Origin: an uncultured Pelagibacteraceae bacterium
Lineage (GTDB): Bacteria > Pseudomonadota > Alphaproteobacteria > Pelagibacterales > Pelagibacteraceae
Assembly: GCA_902619495.1 (NCBI GenBank)
Contig: CACNEM010000002.1
Location: 62,001-126,000, forward strand
DNA: 64,000 nucleotides
Reading direction: 5' to 3'
Below the pieces are notes generated by a model that ran no database searches, was not told the origin of the DNA, and saw only the letters and a list, made by a program, of their open reading frames with translations. This document shows, one piece after another, positions 9,401 to 17,943 of this stretch. The position numbers and the translations under genes are program-made. Numbering within the stretch: the stretch's first letter is position 1; every line of letters begins with the position of its first letter.

Positions 9401-10939
9401 CCTCCTCATCACGATATTTATTCGATAGAAGATTTAGCCCAGTTAATTTATGATCTTAAACAAGTAAATCCTAAAGCAAGGGTTGGTGTTAAACTTGTTG
9501 CTTCTACTGGGATCGGAACAATTGCAGCCGGAGTTGCAAAGGCAAAAGCTGATATTATTTTAATTTCTGGACACTCAGGAGGAACAGGAGCTAGTCCTCA
9601 AACAAGTATTAAATATGCTGGTATACCATGGGAAATGGGATTAACAGAAGCAAACCAAATCCTGACTTTAAATAATTTAAGACATAATGTTACACTTAGA
9701 ACTGACGGAGGATTAAAAACTGGAAGAGATGTAGTGATTGCAGCAATGATGGGTGCAGAAGAGTATGGTATGGGAACATCATCTTTAGTTGCTATGGGAT
9801 GTATAATGGTTAGACAGTGTCACTCTAATACTTGCCCAGTAGGTGTGTGTAGTCAAGATCCAACCCTAAGAGAAAAATTTACCGGCACCCCAGAAAAAGT
9901 TGAAAACTTATTTAAATTTGTAGCAACTGAAGTAAGAGAAATTTTGGCTTCACTAGGTTTTAAAAGTATAAACGAAATTATTGGTCGTTCTGACTTATTA
10001 TCTCAAGTAAATAAAGGTGCTTCAAATTTAGATGATTTAGATTTAAATCCTTTATTAGTTCAGGCAGATCCAGGTGAAAACTTAAGATATTGTAAAAATA
10101 ATCATATTAATAAAGTTCCCGAAACCCTGGATGAAAAAATATGGTCTGATATTAAAGATGAGATTAATATCTCAGGTAAAAATAATTTTGAGTATGAAAT
10201 TGAAAATACATTTAGATCAGTTGGCACTAGGCTTTCTCATCATATTTATAAAAAGTATGGAAATGAAAAACTTAATGATGAAACTATTAATATAAAATTA
10301 TCAGGCTCAGCCGGTCAATCTCTTGGAGCATTTTTGACAAAAGGAATATGTCTTACAGTCGAAGGTGATTGTAACGATTATGTCGGAAAAGGTCTATCAG
10401 GAGGAAAAATAATTGTAAGGATTTCAGATAAAAGCAATTTAACTGCTGATCAAAATATAATCATAGGCAATACCGTTTTATATGGGGCAACATCTGGAAG
10501 ACTGTACGCCTCTGGTCAAGCAGGGGAAAGGTTCGCAGTAAGAAATTCAGGTAGCTTTGCAATTATAGAAGGCTGCGGTGCACACGGGTGCGAATACATG
10601 ACAGGAGGGACTGCGATTATATTAGGACCTGTAGGAGATAACTTTGGAGCTGGAATGACTGGAGGCATGGCTTTTATTTATGATGAAAAAAATGACTTTG
10701 AAAAATTTGCTAATCCTACATCAATTATTTGGCAGGAAGTTGAGACTGACTATTGGAAAAAATTTTTAAAAGATAGCATTAAAGAATTTGAGACTAAGAC
10801 TTTTTCTGAAAAAGCAAAAAGAATATTAAAAAATTTCGATTCTGAAATAAAAAATTTCAAACAAGTTTGTCCAATAGAAATGCTCGATAAATTAGAAAAT
10901 CCAATAAGTTTAAATCCTAGTGTTAAGAGAGCAAGTTAA
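6443..10939 (+). CDS. gltB: Glutamate synthase (NADPH) large subunit
   Basis: The alpha subunit converts glutamine and 2-oxoglutarate to two glutamates, the main ammonium-assimilation step after glutamine synthetase. It has 1498 residues, the normal size. The class II amidotransferase nucleophile is Cys26 in 'MEHDACGVGLIAS', so a 25-residue propeptide would be removed. 'EGGEDAKRF' and 'SGHSGGTGASP' mark the FMN synthase domain. 'CIMVRQCHSNTCPVGVC' holds the 3Fe-4S cysteines. The C-terminal glycine-rich beta-helix repeats (about residues 1260-1440) are intact. The start is GTG, directly abutting the gltD stop. Its TAA stop overlaps the ATG of the next gene by one base, so the downstream SDR gene is probably translationally coupled. 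Confidence 0.97.
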   Translation: MSNYKKNKLLLQKTFNYNPDMEHDACGVGLIASTNGKKSRKVVEYGIEALKAIWHRGAVDADGKSGDGAGIQIEIAPDFFKEKILATGHTLDDQKRICVGMVFLPRTDYSEQEKCREIIESVLLEGNYYIYGWRQVPINSSVLGKTADQSRPEIAQVMFKKNDNLETNDLERDLFETRKKIEKIARDSQLKEFYICSFSSRSIVYKGMFLAEMLSEFYPDLNDKKLTSRFAVFHQRYSTNTFPSWDLAQPFRTLAHNGEINTLKGNINWMKIHEQDMSSSLFKNVKDLKPVIRSSSDSGALDNVFELLVHSGKLAPLIKLMMIPDAWSKRSKTVPKNHQDLFNFLNSTIEPWDGPAAICATDAKWVLASSDRNGLRPLRYTITSDDLFFAGSETGMIKISEEKIIEKGKLGPGQIIAIDLKKGKLYKDKAIKDLLAKDYKKYSKQIIDLEKKISSENEKPSFINEELRKRQYLSGMSIEDLELILHPMAEEGKEASGSMGDDTPVAVLSSHFRPVSHYFRQNFSQVTNPPIDSLRENKVMSLKTRFGNLGNILDFDNLTEENIYVLDSPVLTNSQFKKFKKFFSKKTKVIDCTFDINSSLKDRIEKIREEAETSVREGSTCLILSDKNITNQKASIPSILIVGAVHSHLVKLGLRGYCSLNVECSDAMDTHSFAVLIGVGATTINPYLAIDSIYQRFEKKLFGKSDFESCVVKFKKSIDAGLLKIMSKMGISVISSYRGGCNFEAVGLSRGIVSDYFPGMSSRISGIGVIGIEKKIKELHSKFNSKNVFTLPIGGLYRYRKSGEDHQYQGKLIHLLQSAVGSGSYEQYKKYSAGINNLPPINIRDLLEFKKPKKAINVNEVEPIENILKRFGSGSMSHGALSAEAHETLATGMNRIKGASCSGEGGEDAKRFKVLPNGDSANSRVKQIASARFGVTVDYLNNANEIEIKIAQGAKPGEGGQLPGFKVTKEIARLRHSTPGVTLISPPPHHDIYSIEDLAQLIYDLKQVNPKARVGVKLVASTGIGTIAAGVAKAKADIILISGHSGGTGASPQTSIKYAGIPWEMGLTEANQILTLNNLRHNVTLRTDGGLKTGRDVVIAAMMGAEEYGMGTSSLVAMGCIMVRQCHSNTCPVGVCSQDPTLREKFTGTPEKVENLFKFVATEVREILASLGFKSINEIIGRSDLLSQVNKGASNLDDLDLNPLLVQADPGENLRYCKNNHINKVPETLDEKIWSDIKDEINISGKNNFEYEIENTFRSVGTRLSHHIYKKYGNEKLNDETINIKLSGSAGQSLGAFLTKGICLTVEGDCNDYVGKGLSGGKIIVRISDKSNLTADQNIIIGNTVLYGATSGRLYASGQAGERFAVRNSGSFAIIEGCGAHGCEYMTGGTAIILGPVGDNFGAGMTGGMAFIYDEKNDFEKFANPTSIIWQEVETDYWKKFLKDSIKEFETKTFSEKAKRILKNFDSEIKNFKQVCPIEMLDKLENPISLNPSVKRAS

Positions 10940-11817
10940 TGAGCAAACTTAAAGTCTTTTGTTTTGGCTTTGGCCAAGTTGCAGAAAGTTTTGTTAAAAA
11001 ATTAATTCTTGAAAAAAAGGATTTAGATATAAGTATAACTTCTAGACAAGAAACTCATCAGATTGAATTATACGATTTGAAAATAAAATCATATTTATTC
11101 AATAATGATAAATTTGATCGTTCTATAAAAGAAAAAATAAAAGATGCACATTTAATTTTAGTTTCTATCCCTCCAATAAACGGCAAAGATATAGTCGCGA
11201 GTTATCTGGATGTACATTTCGAAAATATGAAAAATTGTAGATGGATTACTTATCTTTCAGCAACCAGCGTATATGGAGACCATCATGGAGATTGGGTAAA
11301 TGAGGAGAGTATTACTAAACCAACATCACAAAATGGTATCAACAGATTAAAAGCGGAAAACACATGGAAAAGTTTATCTAATAAAATAAATTTTCCTCTG
11401 CAAATATTTAGATTAGCCGGGATATATTCTAATGAGTTCAATATTTTAAAAAGATTGAAACTTGGTAAAGTACAATTAATAAATAAAAAGAATCACTTTT
11501 TTTCAAGAATTCATGTTGAGGATATAGGTAACATTTTATTCAAGTCAATTAGTCTTTTCAAAAACAAAGAAGTTTATAATATTTGTGATGATAAGCCAGC
11601 ATCTCAAAATGACGTAGTTGATTATGGCGTAAAATTATTAAAAATAGAAAAACCGAGTCCTATCAAACTGGAGGAAGTTGAAAGCGAGATGTTAAAAAAT
11701 TTTTACCAAGACTCGAAAAAAGTTGATAATAAAAAAATGAAATTTTCTTTCAAATATAATTTAAAATATCCGTCTTACAAAGAAGGTTTAAGCTATATTT
11801 TTGATAATAACATTTAA
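10939..11817 (+). CDS. NAD(P)-dependent epimerase/dehydratase-like SDR (YeeZ type)
   Basis: This 292-residue protein has an N-terminal nucleotide-binding turn 'FGFGQVAESF' and a later 'LSATSVYGDHHGDWVNEES' segment. The latter carries the serine and tyrosine region of extended short-chain dehydrogenases. Conserved wording such as 'FRLAGIYS', 'RIHVEDIG' and 'YNICDDKPAS' matches the YeeZ-like group of sugar-nucleotide epimerase homologues. The substrate is unknown. The ATG overlaps the gltB stop codon, so it rides on the glutamate synthase transcript. Its last 30 bp overlap the 3' end of the convergent hydrolase gene. Confidence 0.8.
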   Translation: MSKLKVFCFGFGQVAESFVKKLILEKKDLDISITSRQETHQIELYDLKIKSYLFNNDKFDRSIKEKIKDAHLILVSIPPINGKDIVASYLDVHFENMKNCRWITYLSATSVYGDHHGDWVNEESITKPTSQNGINRLKAENTWKSLSNKINFPLQIFRLAGIYSNEFNILKRLKLGKVQLINKKNHFFSRIHVEDIGNILFKSISLFKNKEVYNICDDKPASQNDVVDYGVKLLKIEKPSPIKLEEVESEMLKNFYQDSKKVDNKKMKFSFKYNLKYPSYKEGLSYIFDNNI

Positions 11818-12543
11818 TTCCTTAATTATCTTTTTTAACTGGCCGCGATTTGAAAGACTGTGGTCACCATTTTTAATAATTAGCATTTTCTTTTCAGCCT
11901 TAGTAAATAATTTAAGTATATATCTTGAAAAAATAACAGGCACCACGTTATCTTTTTGACCATGTATCATTGTGACATTAATTTTGGAATTTATCTTTTT
12001 ATTCAAAACTTTATTTTTTTGCCCATCTCGAATTAGTTGTAAAGTTATAGGATATTCGTAATTTCCATTATTAATTAAAATTTTACCTTTTTTTAGTAAA
12101 TCTTTTTTTGTTTTTTTAGGAAATTTATCCCACATCAGTCTTGTTAGAAATTCTGGAGCAGATCCTATTCCAATAAACCCTCTGATTTTTGATTTGAAAT
12201 ATCTAAATTGATTTAGAGCAATCCAGGCCCCCATACTAGAACCTATTAAAATAAAGTTATTTTTCTTTACAATCTTGTTTATTACTTTTTTTGTATCGTT
12301 CGACCAAATACTAATGTTTCCCTTTGTGAAAACCCCTGAGGATTTTCCATGTCCAGAATATTCTAAACTTAAAAAACCTAATTTGTTCTTTTTTGCAAAT
12401 CTAAAAAGAGCTTGAGGTTTTTTTCCCTCTATATCAGACATAAAACCTGGAAGAAAAATTATATATAGTTTTTCTTTAAAATAATTGTTTAAATATCTAA
12501 GTTTTTTAGTATTTGAAATTTTGAGGTACTTAAATTTTTTCAT
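11788..12543 (-). CDS. Alpha/beta hydrolase, serine hydrolase type
   Basis: A 251-residue alpha/beta-hydrolase fold protein. The nucleophile elbow is 'LIGSSMGAW' (serine near residue 104). The acid is in 'MIHGQKDNVVP' near 200 and the histidine in 'NGDHSLSNRG' near 230, so the catalytic triad is complete. No signal peptide is visible, so a cytoplasmic esterase or thioesterase-like role is likely, with unknown substrate. It is a single minus-strand gene convergent with the SDR gene (30-bp overlap) and divergent from the glycosyltransferase that follows. Confidence 0.8.
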   Translation of the reverse strand: MKKFKYLKISNTKKLRYLNNYFKEKLYIIFLPGFMSDIEGKKPQALFRFAKKNKLGFLSLEYSGHGKSSGVFTKGNISIWSNDTKKVINKIVKKNNFILIGSSMGAWIALNQFRYFKSKIRGFIGIGSAPEFLTRLMWDKFPKKTKKDLLKKGKILINNGNYEYPITLQLIRDGQKNKVLNKKINSKINVTMIHGQKDNVVPVIFSRYILKLFTKAEKKMLIIKNGDHSLSNRGQLKKIIKELNVIIKNIA

Positions 12544-12576
12544 ATAACGATAAGTTAATTGTTATTATATATAAAG

Positions 12577-13737
12577 ATGATGACAACTAAAATAAATGTT
12601 TTACAGGTAATTCCTAAACTTGGTTATGGAGGTGCAGAAACTGGTTGTTATGATATAGCGCATTATCTTGCAGAGAAAGAATGCGGCTCTTATATTGTTA
12701 CTTCAGGAGGTGAGCTACTAAAATTTGTAAAAAAGAAAAAAGTCGGAATAATTAAATTACCTGTTCATTCAAAAAATCCAATTATAATTCTTTTTAATGT
12801 AATTTTATTATCAATTTATATACTCCTAAAAAAAATTAATATTGTTCACGCAAGAAGTAGAGCTCCAGCGTGGTCTTGTTATATAGCTTGTTTATTGACT
12901 AACACAAAACTTGTTACAACATTTCATGGTACTTACAATTACAAAAATAGATTTAAAAAATTTTACAACAGCATTATGCTTAGATCGAAGTTAACAATCG
13001 CAGGATCTAATTTTATATTTAATCATATAAACGAAAATTATAATGAATATTTGAATAAAAAAAAAAAATTAAGAGTAATATTTCGAGGAATAAATGTTGA
13101 TTACTTCAGTCAAAAAAATATATCAATTTTAAAACAAGAAAAATTGAAACGAGAATGGAATTTAGAAGCTAATAAAATAATTATTTTAATGCCAGGGAGA
13201 TTAACATATTGGAAAGGCCAAGAAAAATTAATAGAAGCATTAAATATTTTATCAGAAGACTATAATTTTACTAATTTTCAAGCAATCTTACTTGGTTCTG
13301 ACCAAGGTAGAAAAGTTTATACAAAAAAATTATTTAGCTTAGTTGAAAGATATAGTTTAACTAAAAAGATTAAATTTATAAGTCACTGTAATGAGATGCC
13401 ATTAGCTTACTCTTTAGCTGATGTAGTCGTTTCTGCTTCAATTGAACCAGAAGCTTTTGGTCGCGTAGCCGTAGAAGCTCAATCCATGGGTAAACCAATT
13501 ATAGCAAGTAACATTGGAGGATCAAAAGAAACAATTTTGAATAAAAAGTCAGGTTTTTTATACAAACACGATGATCCAAGAGAACTTGCTAAATATTTAA
13601 ATATTGTTATTCAATTGAGTCAAGAAGAGTTGAAATTAATTGGAAACGAGGGTAGAAAAAACATTACAAAAAAATTTGATGTTGAAGTAATGTGTGATTC
13701 TAATTTAAGAGAATATAAAAAGTTATTAAAAAATTAA
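12577..13737 (+). CDS. Family 4 glycosyltransferase
   Basis: A GT-B fold retaining glycosyltransferase. The N-terminal 'LQVIPKLGYGGAETG' is the acceptor-domain opening. 'LMPGRLTYWKGQEKLIEAL' begins the donor domain near residue 205, and 'EPEAFGRVAVEAQSMGKP' is the E-x7-E donor-binding motif. The frame is open from a TTG at 12559, but the ATG at 12577 (or the adjacent one at 12580) gives a normal N-terminus of about 386 residues. It lies immediately before thrS, whose ATG starts one base before this gene's TAA is complete, so the two are coupled. It probably acts in lipopolysaccharide or another surface glycan; donor and acceptor are unknown. Confidence 0.88.
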   Translation: MMTTKINVLQVIPKLGYGGAETGCYDIAHYLAEKECGSYIVTSGGELLKFVKKKKVGIIKLPVHSKNPIIILFNVILLSIYILLKKINIVHARSRAPAWSCYIACLLTNTKLVTTFHGTYNYKNRFKKFYNSIMLRSKLTIAGSNFIFNHINENYNEYLNKKKKLRVIFRGINVDYFSQKNISILKQEKLKREWNLEANKIIILMPGRLTYWKGQEKLIEALNILSEDYNFTNFQAILLGSDQGRKVYTKKLFSLVERYSLTKKIKFISHCNEMPLAYSLADVVVSASIEPEAFGRVAVEAQSMGKPIIASNIGGSKETILNKKSGFLYKHDDPRELAKYLNIVIQLSQEELKLIGNEGRKNITKKFDVEVMCDSNLREYKKLLKN

Positions 13738-15656
13738 TGCCCCAAATACAACTTTTAGATGGTAAAAAAATTTCATTTACAAACTCAATAAGTGGATTTG
13801 AGTTAACAAAAAAAATTAGTAAGTCCCTTGAAAAATCTGCTTTAATAATGGAGGTCAATGGAGAGCTCAAGGATTTGAGCCATGAAATTAACAAAGACTC
13901 AAAAGTAAAAATCATCACATCAAAAGACAAAGAGGGTTTAGATGTAATCAGACATGATGCAGCTCACATAATGGCAATGGCGGTACAAGAATTATATCCA
14001 GGAACACAAGTAACAATTGGACCAGTAATTGAAAACGGATTTTATTATGATTTTGCCAGGAAGGAACCATTCACAAGCGATGATTTAAAAAAAATTGAAA
14101 AAAAAATGTCTGAAATCATTGATAGAGATGTGAAAACAAAAAGAGAAGTATGGAAAAGAGAGAAAGCAATATCCCATTTTAAAAAAATTGGAGAAAAGTA
14201 TAAAGCTGAAATTATTGAAAGCATACCTGTAAAAGAGGAACTTTCTATTTACCATCATGGGGATACTTGGCACGATTTATGCAGGGGGCCACATTTATCT
14301 TCTTCAGGTAAAATAGGTAAAGCCTTTAAACTGACAAAAGTATCTGGAGCTTATTGGAGGGGGGATTCAAATAATGAGATGTTACAAAGGATTTATGGTA
14401 CTTGTTGGGGTTCAAAGAAAGAACTTGATGAATATCTTCATAGGCTTGAAGAGGCTGAAAAAAGAGATCATAGAAAACTAGGAAAAGAAATGAATTTGTT
14501 CCATTTCAGAGAGGAAAGTCCCGGATCAGTATTTTGGCATGAAAAAGGGTGGTTATTATTTCAAAGATTAGTTGAATACATGAGAACCAAGCAAAGATTA
14601 GCAGGTTACAAAGAGATAAATACCCCAGAACTTTTAGATAAAACATTATGGGAAAAATCAGGTCACTGGGAAAAGTTTGGGGAGCATATGTTTACTTCTG
14701 AAACACCGGATGAAAAAACATTTGCTGTTAAACCTATGAATTGCCCTGGTTGTGTTCAAGTTTTTAATCAGGGGCTTAAAAGTTATAGAGATTTACCTTT
14801 GAAACTTTCAGAGTTTGGAAAAGTCCATAGATACGAGCCATCAGGTGCATTACATGGATTATTAAGAGTTAGAGCTTTTACACAAGACGATGCTCATATT
14901 TTTTGTACTGAGGACCAAATCACTCAGGAGTCTTTAACAGTTACAAATTTAATTTTGGAAATTTATAGAGACCTAGGGTTCAAAGATGTAATATTAAAAT
15001 ATTCTGATAGACCAGAAAAGAGAGTCGGAGACGATAGCATTTGGGATAAATCTGAGGAAGCACTTTTAACTGCTATTAAAAGATCTGAACTAAAATATAC
15101 AATTAATAAAGGCGAAGGAGCATTTTATGGTCCAAAAATTGAATTTGTTTTAAGAGATGCAATTGGCCGAGATTGGCAGTGTGGTACTCTACAAGTAGAT
15201 TTGAATTTACCAAGTAGGTTAGGTGCATCATACATAGCAAAAGATGGTAATAAAAAAGTTCCTGTAATGTTACATAGGGCTTTATTCGGATCACTTGAAA
15301 GATTTATAGGAATTTTAATTGAAAATTATGCTGGCAAATTACCTTTTTGGTTATCTCCAGCACAAGTAGTAGTATGTGCTATAGCTGAAGAAAACAATAA
15401 TTACGTAAAAAAGTTATTTGAAGATTTGTTTAAAGAAGGTATAAAATGCGAAATGGACTTAAGGAACGAAAAAATAAATTATAAAATAAGGGAGCATTCA
15501 CTTGCTAAAATTCCATACATAGCTGTTTGCGGTAAGAAAGAAGTCGCTAATGATACAGTTACAATTAGAAAATTAGGTTCCGATAAGCAAGAAACTATTA
15601 AAAGAGTAGATTTAATTAAAAATATGTTAGATTTAAATAAGTTGCCTTTAAATTAA
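13737..15656 (+). CDS. thrS: Threonyl-tRNA synthetase
   Basis: Class II aminoacyl-tRNA synthetase of 639 residues, the normal length. The order is an N-terminal TGS domain (about residues 1-60), then an editing domain with 'HDAAHIMAMAVQELYPG', then the catalytic core. The core has the zinc-binding cysteine in 'PMNCPGCVQVF' and 'RVRAFTQDDAHIFC' (motif 2), and motif 3 lies in 'HRALFGSLERFIG'. The anticodon-binding domain is C-terminal. It heads the translation block thrS-infC-rpmI-rplT-pheS-pheT-lepA, and infC starts at the base after its TAA. Confidence 0.98.
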   Translation: MPQIQLLDGKKISFTNSISGFELTKKISKSLEKSALIMEVNGELKDLSHEINKDSKVKIITSKDKEGLDVIRHDAAHIMAMAVQELYPGTQVTIGPVIENGFYYDFARKEPFTSDDLKKIEKKMSEIIDRDVKTKREVWKREKAISHFKKIGEKYKAEIIESIPVKEELSIYHHGDTWHDLCRGPHLSSSGKIGKAFKLTKVSGAYWRGDSNNEMLQRIYGTCWGSKKELDEYLHRLEEAEKRDHRKLGKEMNLFHFREESPGSVFWHEKGWLLFQRLVEYMRTKQRLAGYKEINTPELLDKTLWEKSGHWEKFGEHMFTSETPDEKTFAVKPMNCPGCVQVFNQGLKSYRDLPLKLSEFGKVHRYEPSGALHGLLRVRAFTQDDAHIFCTEDQITQESLTVTNLILEIYRDLGFKDVILKYSDRPEKRVGDDSIWDKSEEALLTAIKRSELKYTINKGEGAFYGPKIEFVLRDAIGRDWQCGTLQVDLNLPSRLGASYIAKDGNKKVPVMLHRALFGSLERFIGILIENYAGKLPFWLSPAQVVVCAIAEENNNYVKKLFEDLFKEGIKCEMDLRNEKINYKIREHSLAKIPYIAVCGKKEVANDTVTIRKLGSDKQETIKRVDLIKNMLDLNKLPLN

Positions 15657-16202
15657 GTGTCAAATTCAAAACCAAATTATTTTCAAAGAAGAACAAAACC
15701 TCAAGGGCCAAGAGCTAATGAGCGAATTAAAGCGTTAGACGTTCAAGTCATTGGAAGTGAAGGGAATAATCTTGGTACTATGCCACTTAATAAAGCGATA
15801 GAGCTAGCTAAGCAAGAAGATCTAGATTTAATTGAAATATCACCAAATACAAATCCCCCCGTTTGTAAAATTATGGATATGGGTAAATATAAGTATGATT
15901 TACAAAAAAAAGCCAATCAAGCTAAGAAGAAACAAAAAACTGTGTCATTAAAAGAAATAAAATTAAGACCAGGCACTGAAACGCATGACTACAATTTTAA
16001 AATTAAAAATGCAAAAAAATTTATTACAAAAGGAGATAAAGTAAAATTTACCGTCAAATTTAAAGGAAGAGAAATGCAACATACAGAACTAGGTAAAGAA
16101 TTAATGAATAAAATTATTGAGGAAACAAAAGATATAGCAAAAGTTGAAAGCCAGCCTAAATTTGAAGGCAAACAAATGGTGATGATTATTCAGCCCATTT
16201 AA
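15657..16202 (+). CDS. infC: Translation initiation factor IF-3
   Basis: This 181-residue protein binds the 30S subunit and checks start-codon/initiator pairing. 'GPRANERIKALDVQVIGSEG' marks the N-domain. A lysine-rich linker (about residues 85-105) is followed by the C-domain 'KEIKLRPGTETHDYNFKIKN' and 'KFTVKFKGREMQHTELG'. The start is GTG directly after the thrS stop. Many bacteria use a rare AUU or AUC start here for autoregulation, but this copy uses a more ordinary codon. A promoter-like element between infC and rpmI suggests the ribosomal genes can also be transcribed independently. Confidence 0.96.
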   Translation: MSNSKPNYFQRRTKPQGPRANERIKALDVQVIGSEGNNLGTMPLNKAIELAKQEDLDLIEISPNTNPPVCKIMDMGKYKYDLQKKANQAKKKQKTVSLKEIKLRPGTETHDYNFKIKNAKKFITKGDKVKFTVKFKGREMQHTELGKELMNKIIEETKDIAKVESQPKFEGKQMVMIIQPI

Positions 16203-16220
16203 ATCAATCATATTAGTGAC

Positions 16221-16249
16221 TTGCTAAGATTAGATATTGCCTATATAAA
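16221..16249 (+). promoter_or_regulatory. Candidate promoter for rpmI-rplT
   Basis: TTGCTA (16221-16226) and TATAAA (16244-16249) are spaced by 17 bp and lie 13 bp before the rpmI ATG. This fits a sigma70-type promoter feeding the L35-L20 pair, but the predicted start would leave only a very short leader. No L20-binding leader structure like that of E. coli is recognisable in this 59-bp gap. Confidence 0.4.
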
Positions 16250-16261
16250 ACCGAGATATTT

Positions 16262-16468
16262 ATGCCAAAATTAAAAACCAAAAGCTCAGCAAAAAAAAGA
16301 TTCAGATTTACTGCTTCAGGTAAAATCAAGATGCCTCAAGCTGGAAAACGTCATGGCATGATTAAAAGAACAAATTCACAAATTAGAAAACAAAGGGGCA
16401 CTACGATAATGACAAAGCAAGACTCAAAAATTGTAAGATCGTATATGCCATATAACTTAAGGGGATAA
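16262..16468 (+). CDS. rpmI: Ribosomal protein L35
   Basis: A 68-residue basic protein of the large ribosomal subunit. '[19 protein letters not shown]' and '[18 protein letters not shown]' are the standard L35 segments. It is followed after one base by rplT, the usual pairing. Confidence 0.97.
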   Translation: MPKLKTKSSAKKRFRFTASGKIKMPQAGKRHGMIKRTNSQIRKQRGTTIMTKQDSKIVRSYMPYNLRG

Positions 16469-16469
16469 T

Positions 16470-16826
16470 ATGGCTAGAACAAAACGTGGTGTTGTAAGCA
16501 GAGCAAAACATAAAAAAGTTTTAAAATCTGTCAAAGGTCAGTATGGGAGAAGAAAAAATACAATTCGTATTGCACGTCAAGCTATGGAAAAAGCAATGCA
16601 ATACGCTTATCGAGACAGGAAAACAAAGAAGAGGGAATTTCGATCATTGTGGATCCAAAGGATAAATGCAGGAGTGAGAGCAGAAGGTTTAACTTATTCA
16701 AAATTTATTAATGGCTTAGCTAAATCAAAAATTAAATTAGACAGAAAAGTTTTAGCAGAATTGGCTTATAACAATCCAGAAGCCTTTAAATCTGTGGTAA
16801 AAAAGGTTCAATCCTCCCTTGGGTAA
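16470..16826 (+). CDS. rplT: Ribosomal protein L20
   Basis: A 118-residue large-subunit assembly protein. '[19 protein letters not shown]' opens the long basic N-terminal helix, and '[20 protein letters not shown]' is the conserved globular part. Length is typical. A weak 5-bp hairpin (16816-16831) spans its stop codon. The hairpin lacks a following T-run, so transcription probably continues 49 bp into pheS. Confidence 0.98.
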   Translation: MARTKRGVVSRAKHKKVLKSVKGQYGRRKNTIRIARQAMEKAMQYAYRDRKTKKREFRSLWIQRINAGVRAEGLTYSKFINGLAKSKIKLDRKVLAELAYNNPEAFKSVVKKVQSSLG

Positions 16827-16875
16827 AAGGGTCTTTGATTTAAAGCAAACTTTAATATAAAAAATCAATTACCTA

Positions 16876-17943
16876 ATGAGTGATTTGGATAAAATAAATT
16901 CTATTTTTAATGCTAAAATTGACTCTGTTAAATCTAAAGAAGATTTACAAAATATTAAAACAGAGTTTTTTGGAAAAAATGGTCAAATTACTCAACAATT
17001 CAAAACTCTTGGCTCATTGGAACAAGACAAGAGAAAGGATTTTGCTTCAAGATTAAATAAAATTAAAGATGATTTATCGAATCAGATTGAACAAAAAAGT
17101 TTTGAAATAAAAAATACAGAAATAAATGATAAATTAAAAAATGAAAAAGTTGATGTAACTTTACCGATTAGACCTTACAGACAGGGAAAAATACATCCAG
17201 TTTCACAAGTCATAGATGAGATTTCTTCTATCTTTTCTGAAATAGGTTTTTCAGTTGCAGAGGGACCAGATGTTGAGACTGAGTATAACAATTTTACAGC
17301 TCTTAATACTCCTGAAGACCATCCAGCAAGAGATATGCATGATACATTTTATTTGGAAAAAAATAAAAAACTGCTATTACGGACACATACTTCCCCAGTG
17401 CAAATTAGAGCAATGCTTAATGGAAAACCACCATTCAAAATTATTGTTCCTGGAAGAACCTACAGATGTGACAGTGACCAAACTCATGCCCCAATGTTTC
17501 ATCAGTTGGAAGGTCTCCACATTGACAAAAACATATCTATGGGACACTTAAAGGGGTGTTTAGACTATTTTATTAAAGAATTCTTTGAAGTCAAAAATGT
17601 AAAAATGAGATTCAGACCAAGCCATTTCCCCTTTACCGAACCATCAGCTGAAGTAGATATCGGTTATAAAATTGAAAATGAAAAAATTGTTATTGGAGAA
17701 GGAAATAAATGGTTAGAAATTTTAGGTTGTGGGATGGTCCATCCTAATGTTTTAAAAAATGCCAAAGTCGATACAAAAAAGTATCAGGGATTTGCTTTTG
17801 GGATGGGTATAGATCGATTGGCAATGTTAAAATATGGAATTAATGATTTAAGAGCTTTTTTTGATACAGACTATCGTTGGCTTAGTCATTTCGGTTTTGA
17901 CCCTCTAGATGTACCTACAAATTATAGAGGTCTTAGCAAATGA
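16876..17943 (+). CDS. pheS: Phenylalanyl-tRNA synthetase alpha subunit
   Basis: The catalytic subunit of the alpha2-beta2 enzyme, 355 residues. An N-terminal coiled coil (about residues 1-85) contacts tRNA. Class II motif 2 is visible in '[21 protein letters not shown]' and motif 3 in '[17 protein letters not shown]'. It overlaps pheT by four bases (ATGA), so the two subunits are translationally coupled. The matching tRNA-Phe gene lies 38 kb away at 56245 and has unusual core bases. Confidence 0.98.
   Translation: MSDLDKINSIFNAKIDSVKSKEDLQNIKTEFFGKNGQITQQFKTLGSLEQDKRKDFASRLNKIKDDLSNQIEQKSFEIKNTEINDKLKNEKVDVTLPIRPYRQGKIHPVSQVIDEISSIFSEIGFSVAEGPDVETEYNNFTALNTPEDHPARDMHDTFYLEKNKKLLLRTHTSPVQIRAMLNGKPPFKIIVPGRTYRCDSDQTHAPMFHQLEGLHIDKNISMGHLKGCLDYFIKEFFEVKNVKMRFRPSHFPFTEPSAEVDIGYKIENEKIVIGEGNKWLEILGCGMVHPNVLKNAKVDTKKYQGFAFGMGIDRLAMLKYGINDLRAFFDTDYRWLSHFGFDPLDVPTNYRGLSK

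Noticed and set aside
16816-16831. Hairpin at the end of rplT as a terminator
   Set aside because: It has only a 5-bp stem with no T-run, and pheS follows closely in the same direction.
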